This document shows positions 29,870-38,308 of a stretch of 64,000 nucleotides of DNA, one piece after another. A model generated the notes under the pieces. The model saw nothing but the letters and a program-made list of their open reading frames with translations, had not been told where the DNA came from and did not search any database. Made by a program: the position numbers and the translations under genes. Within the stretch, counting starts at the first letter, position 1, and the number at the start of each line of letters is the position of its first letter. Source of the stretch: SAR202 cluster bacterium (GTDB taxonomy: Bacteria; Chloroflexota; Dehalococcoidia; Lucifugimonadales; UBA2962); contig JAKUTS010000008.1 of the NCBI GenBank assembly GCA_022447925.1, positions 1 to 64,000 of the forward strand, given 5' to 3'.

Positions 29870-30634
29870 TTATTTATCCTTAAAAAACCCTGGTAAGTTT
29901 CCTTGAGCATCTAGTTTTAATGATGTATCGGAAATATTTCTTTTATGTGAGGACATCTCAATTCTATCCAAAAACACATTATGGTCCTTTGCAGTTTCAT
30001 AAACTGGCTTAAAGGAAAAACGGTGAATATCACACGGGCCAATTGCGTTTATTGCATCGATGTGGTGTTTAGTCCCATATCCCTTATTAGAATTAAACCC
30101 ATAGGCAGGGAAACTTTCATGTAGTTCATTCATTAAAGCATCTCGTTCAACTTTAGCTACTATCGAAGCTGCGCCTATAGATATGCATGAAGCATCTCCT
30201 CGGATAATAGCTTTTTGAGGCAACGTGGTTTCTGGAAGCTTGAACGCGTCTAAAAGCAAAAAATCTGATTTGGCATCAAGGTTGTGTAATGCTCTTTTTA
30301 TTGCTAAATTAATCGCATTTACAATCCCATATCTATCAATTTCTTCTGGAGAAGATTTTCCTGTTGCAATAATAGCAAACTGGCTTAATTCATCTAAAGC
30401 AAGAATCCTTTTTCGTGATGTCAACTGTTTTGAATCTCTAATGATCTTCAGCCATTTATCCTCCATCTCGATAGGTAGTATTGCCGCTCCAGCAATAACT
30501 GGTCCTGCTAATGGACCCCTGCCAACTTCATCAATGCCTGTTATTGCTTTGTAACCTAGGGACTGGAAACATTTTTCCTCGTCCATGGAGGGTTTAATTT
30601 TAAATGATCCGTGTGACGATTGTGATTTACCCAT
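29870..30634 (-). CDS. rnhB: Ribonuclease HII
   Basis: ITGIDEVGRGPLAGPVIAGAAIL, DAFKLP, IRGDASCISIGAASIVAKVERDALM, YGFNSNKGYGTKHHIDAI. The ORF track start at 30709 overlaps the upstream DinB-like gene; a start at 30634 or 30586 is more likely. Confidence 0.91.
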   Translation of the reverse strand: MGKSQSSHGSFKIKPSMDEEKCFQSLGYKAITGIDEVGRGPLAGPVIAGAAILPIEMEDKWLKIIRDSKQLTSRKRILALDELSQFAIIATGKSSPEEIDRYGIVNAINLAIKRALHNLDAKSDFLLLDAFKLPETTLPQKAIIRGDASCISIGAASIVAKVERDALMNELHESFPAYGFNSNKGYGTKHHIDAINAIGPCDIHRFSFKPVYETAKDHNVFLDRIEMSSHKRNISDTSLKLDAQGNLPGFFKDK

Positions 30635-31148
30635 CAAGCCCGCGAAACATTCCTCGGATGTATGATATTTGTCCGATATGCTGACTTTGTTCCACAACAA
30701 TATGAGCAAGCATTTTAGATATAGAGTAGTTTGGCCTATTTTTATCAGGACAGAGCTTCATATCGTTTTCATCTATATTTTCGATGTATGAGTCAGTGCA
30801 ATATCTTACGGTATCCAGGTAATCTGTGAGGTTTTTGAATTCAAACTTTGGCATCGAATTTACCTGGTCTATTGTCCAACCCCATCCACTTCTAGGTTCA
30901 TCCATATTGATGTTTAAGTTAAGCTTGCCGGCCCAGTCTTGATCATCCCATATTTGAATATCCTGTTTGGCAAATGAGTTTATCCAATTATCTTCCACTC
31001 TAGCAATGTGCCAAACTATAAAGTCAATATGGTGAGAATTTGGATGAGGAGTGAACCGACGTTCTTGATCGGTCAATCCTGAAAGGATTCGTTTTAGTTC
31101 CGAGGTGTATTCCTCACATGCAAATCTAATAATATTTTTGAAACTCAT
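30627..31148 (-). CDS. DinB-like/DUF664-type protein
   Basis: FIVWHIARVEDNWIN and HIVVEQSQHIGQISYIRGMFRGL, typical of the DinB four-helix fold with conserved His. Confidence 0.8.
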   Translation of the reverse strand: MSFKNIIRFACEEYTSELKRILSGLTDQERRFTPHPNSHHIDFIVWHIARVEDNWINSFAKQDIQIWDDQDWAGKLNLNINMDEPRSGWGWTIDQVNSMPKFEFKNLTDYLDTVRYCTDSYIENIDENDMKLCPDKNRPNYSISKMLAHIVVEQSQHIGQISYIRGMFRGLDG

Positions 31149-32275
31149 AAATTGATTTCTGCGGGTATGTTGGAATTTATGATTCCAGGGGAAATAGATG
31201 TTTCAATATACCCCCCGCCAATTACGGTCTCATCGTTATAGAACACGACCGCCTGTCCTGGTGTTACAGCCCTTTGTGCTTCTTTAAAATCAATTTCTAC
31301 CCAATCTTCATGTGGGGTCAGGGTCGCTGGAGCCTCACCAGCCTTGTATCTGATTTTTGCTGCGATTTGAATCGGCTTTTTGGGTGGCGTCCCAGATACA
31401 TAGTTGACCTTGGAGGCCCAAAGTTTTTTTGTATACAAGTCATCTTCGGTTCCCAAAGTCACTTGGCAAGAATTGGAGTCTATATTCGTAACATAATATG
31501 GGGTAGGGGAGTTTCCCTGTAACCCTAATTTTCGACGTTGTCCTATAGTGAAAAACTGTACTCCTGGGTGGTCTCCAATGACATTGCCATCCATGTCAAC
31601 GAATTTGCCGGGTTTGGGTTCTATACGAGTACTTAGAAATTCCCTATAGTTATTGTTAGGTATAAAACATATTTCTTGGCTGTCTGGTTTATCTGCGACG
31701 TTTAAACCAGCTTCAGTGGCAATTTCTCTTATCTCCGGTTTTGAATATTCTCCAACTGGCAGAAGAAGCTTATCGATCTCATTCTGGGAAAGAGTGAACA
31801 GGACATAAGATTGATCTTTATTGCTATCAACAGCCTTAGATAATCGAGCACTATTTTCGTCCCGTACTATTCGAGCATAATGTCCAGTCGCTATATAGTC
31901 TGCATCTAGAAACATGGCCCTTCGTAATAGAAAATCAAATTTGATACGATCGTTGCATGCCAAACAGGGATGCGGTGTTCTACCGTTATCATATTCGCGA
32001 CAGAAATAATCAACTACATGTTCTTGAAATTCTTTTTCAAAATTTTGTACATAGTGAGGAATATTGAGTTTTTGGCATACTCTTCGGGCATCGTCGATAT
32101 CCTCCACTGAGCAGCATGGCTTTTTAGACTTGGATACTGCGTCATTTTTTACACTCCACAATCGCATAGTTACTCCCACAACGTCATATCCGGCTTGTTT
32201 GAGTAAAACAGCTGCAACTGAAGAATCCACCCCTCCACTCATAGCAACGATCACTTTTTGTTTTTTCTTTGTCAA
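31145..32275 (-). CDS. mnmA: tRNA-specific 2-thiouridylase
   Basis: KVIVAMSGGVDSSVAAVLLKQAGYDVVGVTMRLW, CCSVEDIDDARRVC, GRTPHPCLACNDRIKF, ATGHYARI, KDQSYVLF, DSQEICFIP. Confidence 0.95.
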   Translation of the reverse strand: MTKKKQKVIVAMSGGVDSSVAAVLLKQAGYDVVGVTMRLWSVKNDAVSKSKKPCCSVEDIDDARRVCQKLNIPHYVQNFEKEFQEHVVDYFCREYDNGRTPHPCLACNDRIKFDFLLRRAMFLDADYIATGHYARIVRDENSARLSKAVDSNKDQSYVLFTLSQNEIDKLLLPVGEYSKPEIREIATEAGLNVADKPDSQEICFIPNNNYREFLSTRIEPKPGKFVDMDGNVIGDHPGVQFFTIGQRRKLGLQGNSPTPYYVTNIDSNSCQVTLGTEDDLYTKKLWASKVNYVSGTPPKKPIQIAAKIRYKAGEAPATLTPHEDWVEIDFKEAQRAVTPGQAVVFYNDETVIGGGYIETSISPGIINSNIPAEINL

Positions 32276-32332
32276 AAGTTTATCCTTAATTCATCTTACT
32301 ATTAGTTTATCTAATCTATAATCCCTATAAAT

Positions 32333-32713
32333 ATGTCTAAAGAAGTAAATAAAAAAGAAGATAAAGATAAAGATATTGAAGAATTAGCTCGATTCGCTGT
32401 AGATATAGCATCGGACAGTTTTGCATCAGATATCTTATTGCTGAATATATCAAACAAAAGTTCATTTGCTGACTTTATGATCATTTTAACTGTGGACTCC
32501 AGTAGACAAATGAGAGCCGTTGTTGATGATCTGGAAGTCGGATTGAAGTCTAAAGGCATTATTAAGTTTAGAAAAGAAGGGGAATCGGATAGTGGCTGGG
32601 TGGTTGTCGATTTTGGAGACATCATAGTACATGTTTTCGGAAAAGATGAAAGAAATTATTACGCTTTAGATGAGATTTGGTCAGATGGCCAAGGTATGCT
32701 TAGGATTCAATAA
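32333..32713 (+). CDS. rsfS: Ribosomal silencing factor RsfS
   Basis: FADFMIILTVDSSRQMRAVVDDLE...GWVVVDFGDIIVHVFGKDERNYYALDEIW. Confidence 0.93.
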   Translation: MSKEVNKKEDKDKDIEELARFAVDIASDSFASDILLLNISNKSSFADFMIILTVDSSRQMRAVVDDLEVGLKSKGIIKFRKEGESDSGWVVVDFGDIIVHVFGKDERNYYALDEIWSDGQGMLRIQ

Positions 32714-33152
32714 TCCAATCATCGATACTTCTTTTATATTCAAACAACTCATCTTTTTTAAAGAATATCCCCAACTCTTTTACAGCTGATTCTTCAGAGT
32801 CAGATCCGTGAATAAGGTTGTTACCTACGGAAAGCCCTAGATCACCCCTGATTGACCCTGGCGTGGCCTCAATAGGGTTTGTTGTCCCCATAAGATTTCT
32901 AAGAGCCTGTACACAGTTAGGTCCTTCTAGCGCCAAGGCTATAATGGGGCCAGAAGTAATGAATGCCATTAGGGCTGGGAAAAAAGGTTTCTCTACATGG
33001 TCAGAATAGTGTGATTTTGCCAACTCACTGTCCATTCTGATCATTTTCATGCCTACGATTTTCAATCCCTTCGCCTCTATCCTAGATATAATCTGTCCCG
33101 AGAGACCTCTTTGAACTCCGTCAGGTTTTACCAATGCAAGCGTCTTATTCAT
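32700..33152 (-). CDS. ndk: Nucleoside diphosphate kinase
   Basis: KTLALVKPDGVQRGL, MIRMD, HYSDHVEKPFFPAL, GTTNPIEATPGSIRGDLGLSVGNNLIHGSDSEESA. Confidence 0.96.
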   Translation of the reverse strand: MNKTLALVKPDGVQRGLSGQIISRIEAKGLKIVGMKMIRMDSELAKSHYSDHVEKPFFPALMAFITSGPIIALALEGPNCVQALRNLMGTTNPIEATPGSIRGDLGLSVGNNLIHGSDSEESAVKELGIFFKKDELFEYKRSIDDWIIES

Positions 33153-33168
33153 GTCTCTCCTTTAACTC

Positions 33169-33840
33169 TTATTTTTTATTTTGACTTATAGCAGAATCGT
33201 ATTGTGCACCACTAATGTATATAGGCTCCAATATGTCTATATCTTCTCCACCAAATTCCATCAATTTTTCATATCCCAAAGAAGCAAGCACTGATGCTTT
33301 TCTGGTAGGCATATTTTTTCTTTTTACAATAGCCAAATTGCCAAGTTTTGAAGTCAACTCCGATCCTAATTCAGACACTGCTTCACCACAAAATATAGTT
33401 TTTGATTTGGTTATTTTGGCTATTTCATCCAAATTCATAATTTTGATGGAGTCATCTCCATCATGACTGTTAATCGAGTATACACTTTTAGTTGAGGCTT
33501 TGATCATCGCGAACACAGGTATTTTCGACGGTAAATAAGGGTTAATTTCAATATCTAATGTTCTAATTGCAACTAAAGGTATTTGGAGACTCATAGAAAT
33601 TGTCTTTGCGAATGACATCCCGACTCTTAAAGAGCTAAAACCGCCAGGTCCTTTGGCTATAAACACTGAATTTAAGTCATAAGGCTTGATCTTAGCTTCA
33701 TTCATAATTGCCCATATCGCCGGACATAATTCCACCGAGTGATTTCTGCTGGCATCCCAGGCCAAGTCTTTAACAACCATACCTTTGCTAGATAAAGAGA
33801 TCGAACAGAATGATGTTGATGTATCAATAGATAGTTCCAA
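33169..33840 (-). CDS. tsaB: tRNA t6A biosynthesis protein TsaB
   Basis: MELSIDTSTSFCSISL, HSVELCPAI, VFIAKGPGGFSSLRVGMSFAKTIS. Confidence 0.88.
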   Translation of the reverse strand: MELSIDTSTSFCSISLSSKGMVVKDLAWDASRNHSVELCPAIWAIMNEAKIKPYDLNSVFIAKGPGGFSSLRVGMSFAKTISMSLQIPLVAIRTLDIEINPYLPSKIPVFAMIKASTKSVYSINSHDGDDSIKIMNLDEIAKITKSKTIFCGEAVSELGSELTSKLGNLAIVKRKNMPTRKASVLASLGYEKLMEFGGEDIDILEPIYISGAQYDSAISQNKK

Positions 33841-33855
33841 TTTTCAGCTTCCAGT

Positions 33856-34371
33856 TTATTCCTGCATTATTTTATGTGAATCTGAATCTATCAGGTCATC
33901 TATCAATTTTGCATGACGCGAACCTTTAGATGTTAATTTAATTCTACGTTTATCTGATGAGGGACCTGAGTTGCTCCAATCTATTTTGATTGCCAAGTGA
34001 TCGAGTTGAAAAAGATAGTCAAATCTATCTGCCCATTCCACAACGCAAATCCCATCTGAATTCAGATATTCTTCTATCCCAATACTTTCCAACTCAGCTG
34101 TTTCAGATATTCTATACAAGTCTGCATGGTAGAGAGGAATTCTACCTTTGTATTCCATCACTAACACAAAAGTTGGACTTCTAACATATTCTAATGATCC
34201 TATTCCATTTAACACTCCTTGGGTGAAACACGTTTTCCCTGCCCCAAGCTCCCCTGCCATCAAAATTAAGTCACCCGGCATTGATAAACGGCCGATTTTA
34301 TTTCCTAGAGATTGTGTTTCTTTTGGACTGTTTGAATATAAGTCAGCAGTATTTTTATAAGTATTTGTCAT
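33856..34371 (-). CDS. tsaE: tRNA t6A biosynthesis ATPase TsaE
   Basis: LILMAGELGAGKTCFTQGVLNGIG (Walker A), VRSPTFVLVMEY, HADLYRI, CVVEWADRF. Confidence 0.9.
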   Translation of the reverse strand: MTNTYKNTADLYSNSPKETQSLGNKIGRLSMPGDLILMAGELGAGKTCFTQGVLNGIGSLEYVRSPTFVLVMEYKGRIPLYHADLYRISETAELESIGIEEYLNSDGICVVEWADRFDYLFQLDHLAIKIDWSNSGPSSDKRRIKLTSKGSRHAKLIDDLIDSDSHKIMQE

Positions 34372-34574
34372 AAAAGTTTTGTTTAGATCGTCTTATTATA
34401 TTAATGATATTAAAGTCTCTAAATAAATATAATTTTAATCTTAATGTTGTTAATTTATTAACATAATTCTAATTTAGATGAGATATATCAACGTATTAAT
34501 GTGCTCTGGTCGGCAGGTTTAATCCTTAATATATCTTCTATAGAAAAATATCTTAGTAACCCAGGTAAACAAAA

Positions 34575-35261
34575 TTGAAATACGAAGAATACAATATTGG
34601 GGAAGGAACACTTAATTTTACTGTTGTTGAGCCCAATGGATTTAATCCCCACAATCATTACCCAATTGTAGTGCTGATGCACGGTTTTGGTGCTAGTAGC
34701 AAAGATTTAGCTCCGTTAGCCTCTGCCATAAACGCTAGAGGTTATATTTATGCATTTCCGCAAGCTCCAATTGAGATGCGTATGGGATTTGGAGGAATAG
34801 GGTATGCATGGGCGCCAATATCTGGAGACGGCATCGAGGAGTCAATAAATAATTCAAAAAGTTTGATTAATAGATTTTTGGATGAATTGCTTAAGCTATA
34901 TGGAGATGAAGAAACTAAAGTTGTATTAGGGGGTTTTTCCCAAGGTGCAATGATGGCACTTGAAGTAGGACTTGAAAGTCCTGGCAGAATCACTGGAATA
35001 GTATCTTGTAGTGGCTGGTTGAATTCATCTCAGTTAGATACCGAACCTGAGTCTAATAATCAGCAACAACTATTCATTGGACATGGATCCTTGGACGACA
35101 TAGTCCCAATCCAAAAATCAATTGAAGCTGTGGGTAAACTGAGTGCAAAAGGATATTTAACTGAATTTCATGAATATGATATTGCACATGAGATTTCGCA
35201 TATGGAGATTTCTGATATTTCAGAATGGATACAATCTGTAATACCTCCCCTGGACATTTAG
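34575..35261 (+). CDS. Phospholipase/carboxylesterase-type alpha/beta hydrolase
   Basis: VVLMHGFGASSKDL, VVLGGFSQGAMMALEVGL, FIGHGSLDDIVP, C-terminal AHEIS. Confidence 0.88.
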   Translation: MKYEEYNIGEGTLNFTVVEPNGFNPHNHYPIVVLMHGFGASSKDLAPLASAINARGYIYAFPQAPIEMRMGFGGIGYAWAPISGDGIEESINNSKSLINRFLDELLKLYGDEETKVVLGGFSQGAMMALEVGLESPGRITGIVSCSGWLNSSQLDTEPESNNQQQLFIGHGSLDDIVPIQKSIEAVGKLSAKGYLTEFHEYDIAHEISHMEISDISEWIQSVIPPLDI

Positions 35262-35359
35262 ACAAACCGATAAGGCATTGAAGATAAGGCAATCTCTGAA
35301 GATATCCTTTAGACACTCTTTACATCCCAAGCAGACTCAACTAGGATCATCTCAAAGCC

Positions 35360-36094
35360 ATGAAAAACATTGTTATTAAAAATTCAATGAAAAATCAAAA
35401 GTCTTTGGGTTGCTGGATGCCATTTACTTCAGTTCAGCTAATTGAGCTTTTAGCTATCGCTGGGTTTGATTTTGTCCAGTTAGATGGCGAGCATGGGCCA
35501 TTTGATTTAAATCAAATAGAAACCACCTGTATTGCTGCTGAGTTATCTGGGATGTCTGTATTTGCTCGACCCCCGTCCTGTGATACCGCAACTATTAATA
35601 TGTATCTTGAACGAGGAGTTCAAGGCATTGTTGCTCCTCATGTTGACACTGCAAATCAGGCAATAGATTTGGTCAAATCATGTAGGTTTGCACCAGAGGG
35701 TGAGCGAAGTTGGGGTGGTGGTCGATCTTTGTTGTATAACGACCCGATGTCTGTAGAGGACAAAGATGGTTTAAGAACCTCCATTATGACTGAAGCGAAC
35801 TCCCAAATGATCGTTACAGCTCAATTAGAAACACAAGCCGCGTTAAATAATCTTAATGATTTGTTAGAGGTTGAAGGTATTGATTACTTTACATTTGGAC
35901 CAAATGACCTGGCTCAGTCTATGGGAGTATCTGGTCAACCCAAGCATGATAGTGTGATTTCTGCAATTCAAGAGGCTACAGATAAAATTCACAAAAGGGG
36001 AAGAAAAGTCGTGGAGGATGATCAAATATTGACTACTCTACCGACTTTAATTCTTGACTCTGCACGCGAATTTGTGTCTTACAATTCTAGATAA
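35360..36094 (+). CDS. HpcH/HpaI-type class II aldolase
   Basis: AGFDFVQLDGEHGPFDL, VFARPPSCD, GVQGIVAPHVDTANQA, AQLETQAAL, FTFGPNDLAQSMG. Confidence 0.88.
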   Translation: MKNIVIKNSMKNQKSLGCWMPFTSVQLIELLAIAGFDFVQLDGEHGPFDLNQIETTCIAAELSGMSVFARPPSCDTATINMYLERGVQGIVAPHVDTANQAIDLVKSCRFAPEGERSWGGGRSLLYNDPMSVEDKDGLRTSIMTEANSQMIVTAQLETQAALNNLNDLLEVEGIDYFTFGPNDLAQSMGVSGQPKHDSVISAIQEATDKIHKRGRKVVEDDQILTTLPTLILDSAREFVSYNSR

Positions 36095-36108
36095 AGGGGA
36101 TAAAAATT

Positions 36109-37182
36109 ATGAGTAAAATGAATGCCGCTCTGTACCAAGGAAAGGGTAAATTAGCTGTTAAGCAATTAACCATTCCCGACATTGATGAGGAAGAAGTTTT
36201 AGTTAAAGTAAGAGCAGAAGGGGTATGTGGATCCGATTTACTTATGTGGACTGATCAAGATGATCCTGCTGGAGTTTGGTCTTGGTCTGAAGAACCTAAC
36301 AACCTACCCCCTGGACATGAAGTAACTGGGGAAATTGTAAAGGTTGGTTCAAAGATAGATTCAAAAAGAATAGGAGACCGAGTAGCGGTCGACATGCTTG
36401 GGTTTGGAGTCAACTGCAGTAATTGCTTTTTCTGCAGGCAAGGACAACCCATACAGTGCATGAATAAAAAACCTGATTCGGGCGGCGGATATGCCCAGTA
36501 TGTTAAGAGGAATTCAACAGGATGCTTTCAATTACATGACAACATGAATTGGGATGAAGGTGCTTTAGTAGAGCCTTTGGCAGTATCAGTCCACGGGTGT
36601 CGCAGAGGTAAGCTTGAAGGAGGTGAAACGGTGTTGGTGCTGGGAGCAGGCAATATTGGACAAACTGCTGTAGCAGCTGCTAGAGCTATGGGCGCTGGCA
36701 AAGTAATGGTTACAGCAAGATATTCACAGCAGTCTGAGTTAGCAAAAGCCCTTGGAGCCGATGTAGTACTACCTGATGGAGGAGATGATTTAATAGAGGC
36801 AGTTGCTGATGAGACAGACGGTAGAGGTGCTGACATGACTTTAGAGTCTGTTGGGGGTAGAAGTGGAACTACTTTATTTCAAAGTATTGAATTAACCCGT
36901 AAACAAGGAAGGATAGTAATCTTAGGTGGGTTTTGGGTTCCTATACAAACTGATTGGATGGAACCATTAATGAAAGAACAGTCGATAATATTTTCTAGCT
37001 GCTATTCGATATTGGAAGGCAGGCATGATTTTGAAGTTGCGATCGATATGATGGGTTCAGGCAGAGTAAACCTTAAACCTATGGTTACTCATCGGTTTCC
37101 ATTATCTGATGTGCAGGAAGCCGTTGATACTGCTTATGACAAGAATAGTGGTTCAATAAAGGTGCAGATTCATCAAGATTAA
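36109..37182 (+). CDS. Zinc-dependent medium-chain alcohol/polyol dehydrogenase
   Basis: GVCGSDLLMW, PPGHEVTGEIVKVG, NCSNCFFCRQGQPIQC (structural Zn), VLVLGAGNIGQTAVAAARAMG. Confidence 0.9.
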   Translation: MSKMNAALYQGKGKLAVKQLTIPDIDEEEVLVKVRAEGVCGSDLLMWTDQDDPAGVWSWSEEPNNLPPGHEVTGEIVKVGSKIDSKRIGDRVAVDMLGFGVNCSNCFFCRQGQPIQCMNKKPDSGGGYAQYVKRNSTGCFQLHDNMNWDEGALVEPLAVSVHGCRRGKLEGGETVLVLGAGNIGQTAVAAARAMGAGKVMVTARYSQQSELAKALGADVVLPDGGDDLIEAVADETDGRGADMTLESVGGRSGTTLFQSIELTRKQGRIVILGGFWVPIQTDWMEPLMKEQSIIFSSCYSILEGRHDFEVAIDMMGSGRVNLKPMVTHRFPLSDVQEAVDTAYDKNSGSIKVQIHQD

Positions 37183-37211
37183 TAATTTGAATAATTGAAT
37201 GGTGGTAAATC

Positions 37212-38258
37212 ATGACAAATAGAATGAAAGCAGCCTTATGGGATGGTAAAGGTTTATTAGAAGTCTGCGACATAGATAAACCATCAATCGGACCTCAAGA
37301 TGCTTTGGTTAAAGTTAAGTCAGCCGGTATTTGTGGCTCAGATCTGTTAATTTACTCTGATAAGAATCAGCCCGAAACATTGCCTCAAGGTCATGAAATT
37401 GCCGGAGAAGTTGTTGAAGTAGGACTTGATGTCGATAAAAAACTGATAGGTTCTAGAGTCGCTGTAGAAGGAATAGGCCATGGTAAAGCTTGTTCAAATT
37501 GTTACTACTGTAACGATGGTCAATATTTTCTTTGTGAAAACCTTGGCATTGAAAGAGGAGGCGGTTATGCCGAATATGTGGTGACCAAATCGCAGGGACT
37601 TTATCCAATAGCTGGTTCAATGAACTGGGATGAGGCAGGACTTGTCGAACCTTATGCCGTTGCATTACATGCAATCCGGCGAGGAGAATTAAGTGGAGGA
37701 GAAACTGTTGCTGTTTTGGGATCAGGAACTATAGGCCTTTGTACAATTGCAGCAGCTAGAGCTATGGGATCAGGCTTTATTGTTGCGACAGCAAGGTATC
37801 CTCAGCAGGTCAATATGGCTCGTATGCTTGGAGCAGATCTTGTAGTCGATTCTGAAGGAAATGAGTTGAATGAAGCCTTGTTAGATTATTCCAAAGGGGT
37901 TGGGTCTGACTTAACTATTGAAACAGTAGGAGGGCGTTCAGATGCGGTAATAACTCAAGCAGTGGATGTTACTCGTAAACAAGGTCGGATTGTGACTACA
38001 GGAAACTTTTACACTCCGATTCAATTTGACTGGATGAAAGCAATCTTAAAAGAACATTCGTTAATTTGGTCTGCAACTTATGCTACTAATAACGGAAGGA
38101 ATGAATTCCAGATTGCAATAGAACAAATGGGAAGCGGGTTAGTAAATCTCAAACCTCTAGTTACCCACAGATTTCCTTTATCTGAAATACAAAAAGGTTT
38201 AGATACCTCATTCGACAAGAACGGTGGTGCGATCAAAGTTCAGATTCAGGCAGATTAG
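37212..38258 (+). CDS. Zinc-dependent medium-chain alcohol/polyol dehydrogenase, paralog of the preceding gene
   Basis: GICGSDLLIYSD, LPQGHEIAGEVVEVG, ACSNCYYCNDGQYFLC, VAVLGSGTIGLCTIAAARAMG; extensive similarity to the 36109 gene. Confidence 0.9.
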   Translation: MTNRMKAALWDGKGLLEVCDIDKPSIGPQDALVKVKSAGICGSDLLIYSDKNQPETLPQGHEIAGEVVEVGLDVDKKLIGSRVAVEGIGHGKACSNCYYCNDGQYFLCENLGIERGGGYAEYVVTKSQGLYPIAGSMNWDEAGLVEPYAVALHAIRRGELSGGETVAVLGSGTIGLCTIAAARAMGSGFIVATARYPQQVNMARMLGADLVVDSEGNELNEALLDYSKGVGSDLTIETVGGRSDAVITQAVDVTRKQGRIVTTGNFYTPIQFDWMKAILKEHSLIWSATYATNNGRNEFQIAIEQMGSGLVNLKPLVTHRFPLSEIQKGLDTSFDKNGGAIKVQIQAD

Positions 38259-38308
38259 TATTTTTTATAAAGCTTATTTATAATTGTCGCTAATCTGATG
38301 TTATAAAG

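Noticed and set aside
34372-34574. Very AT-rich gap between divergent tsaE and esterase genes as a special element
   Set aside because: Consistent with an ordinary divergent promoter region in an AT-rich genome; no convincing repeats or structure.
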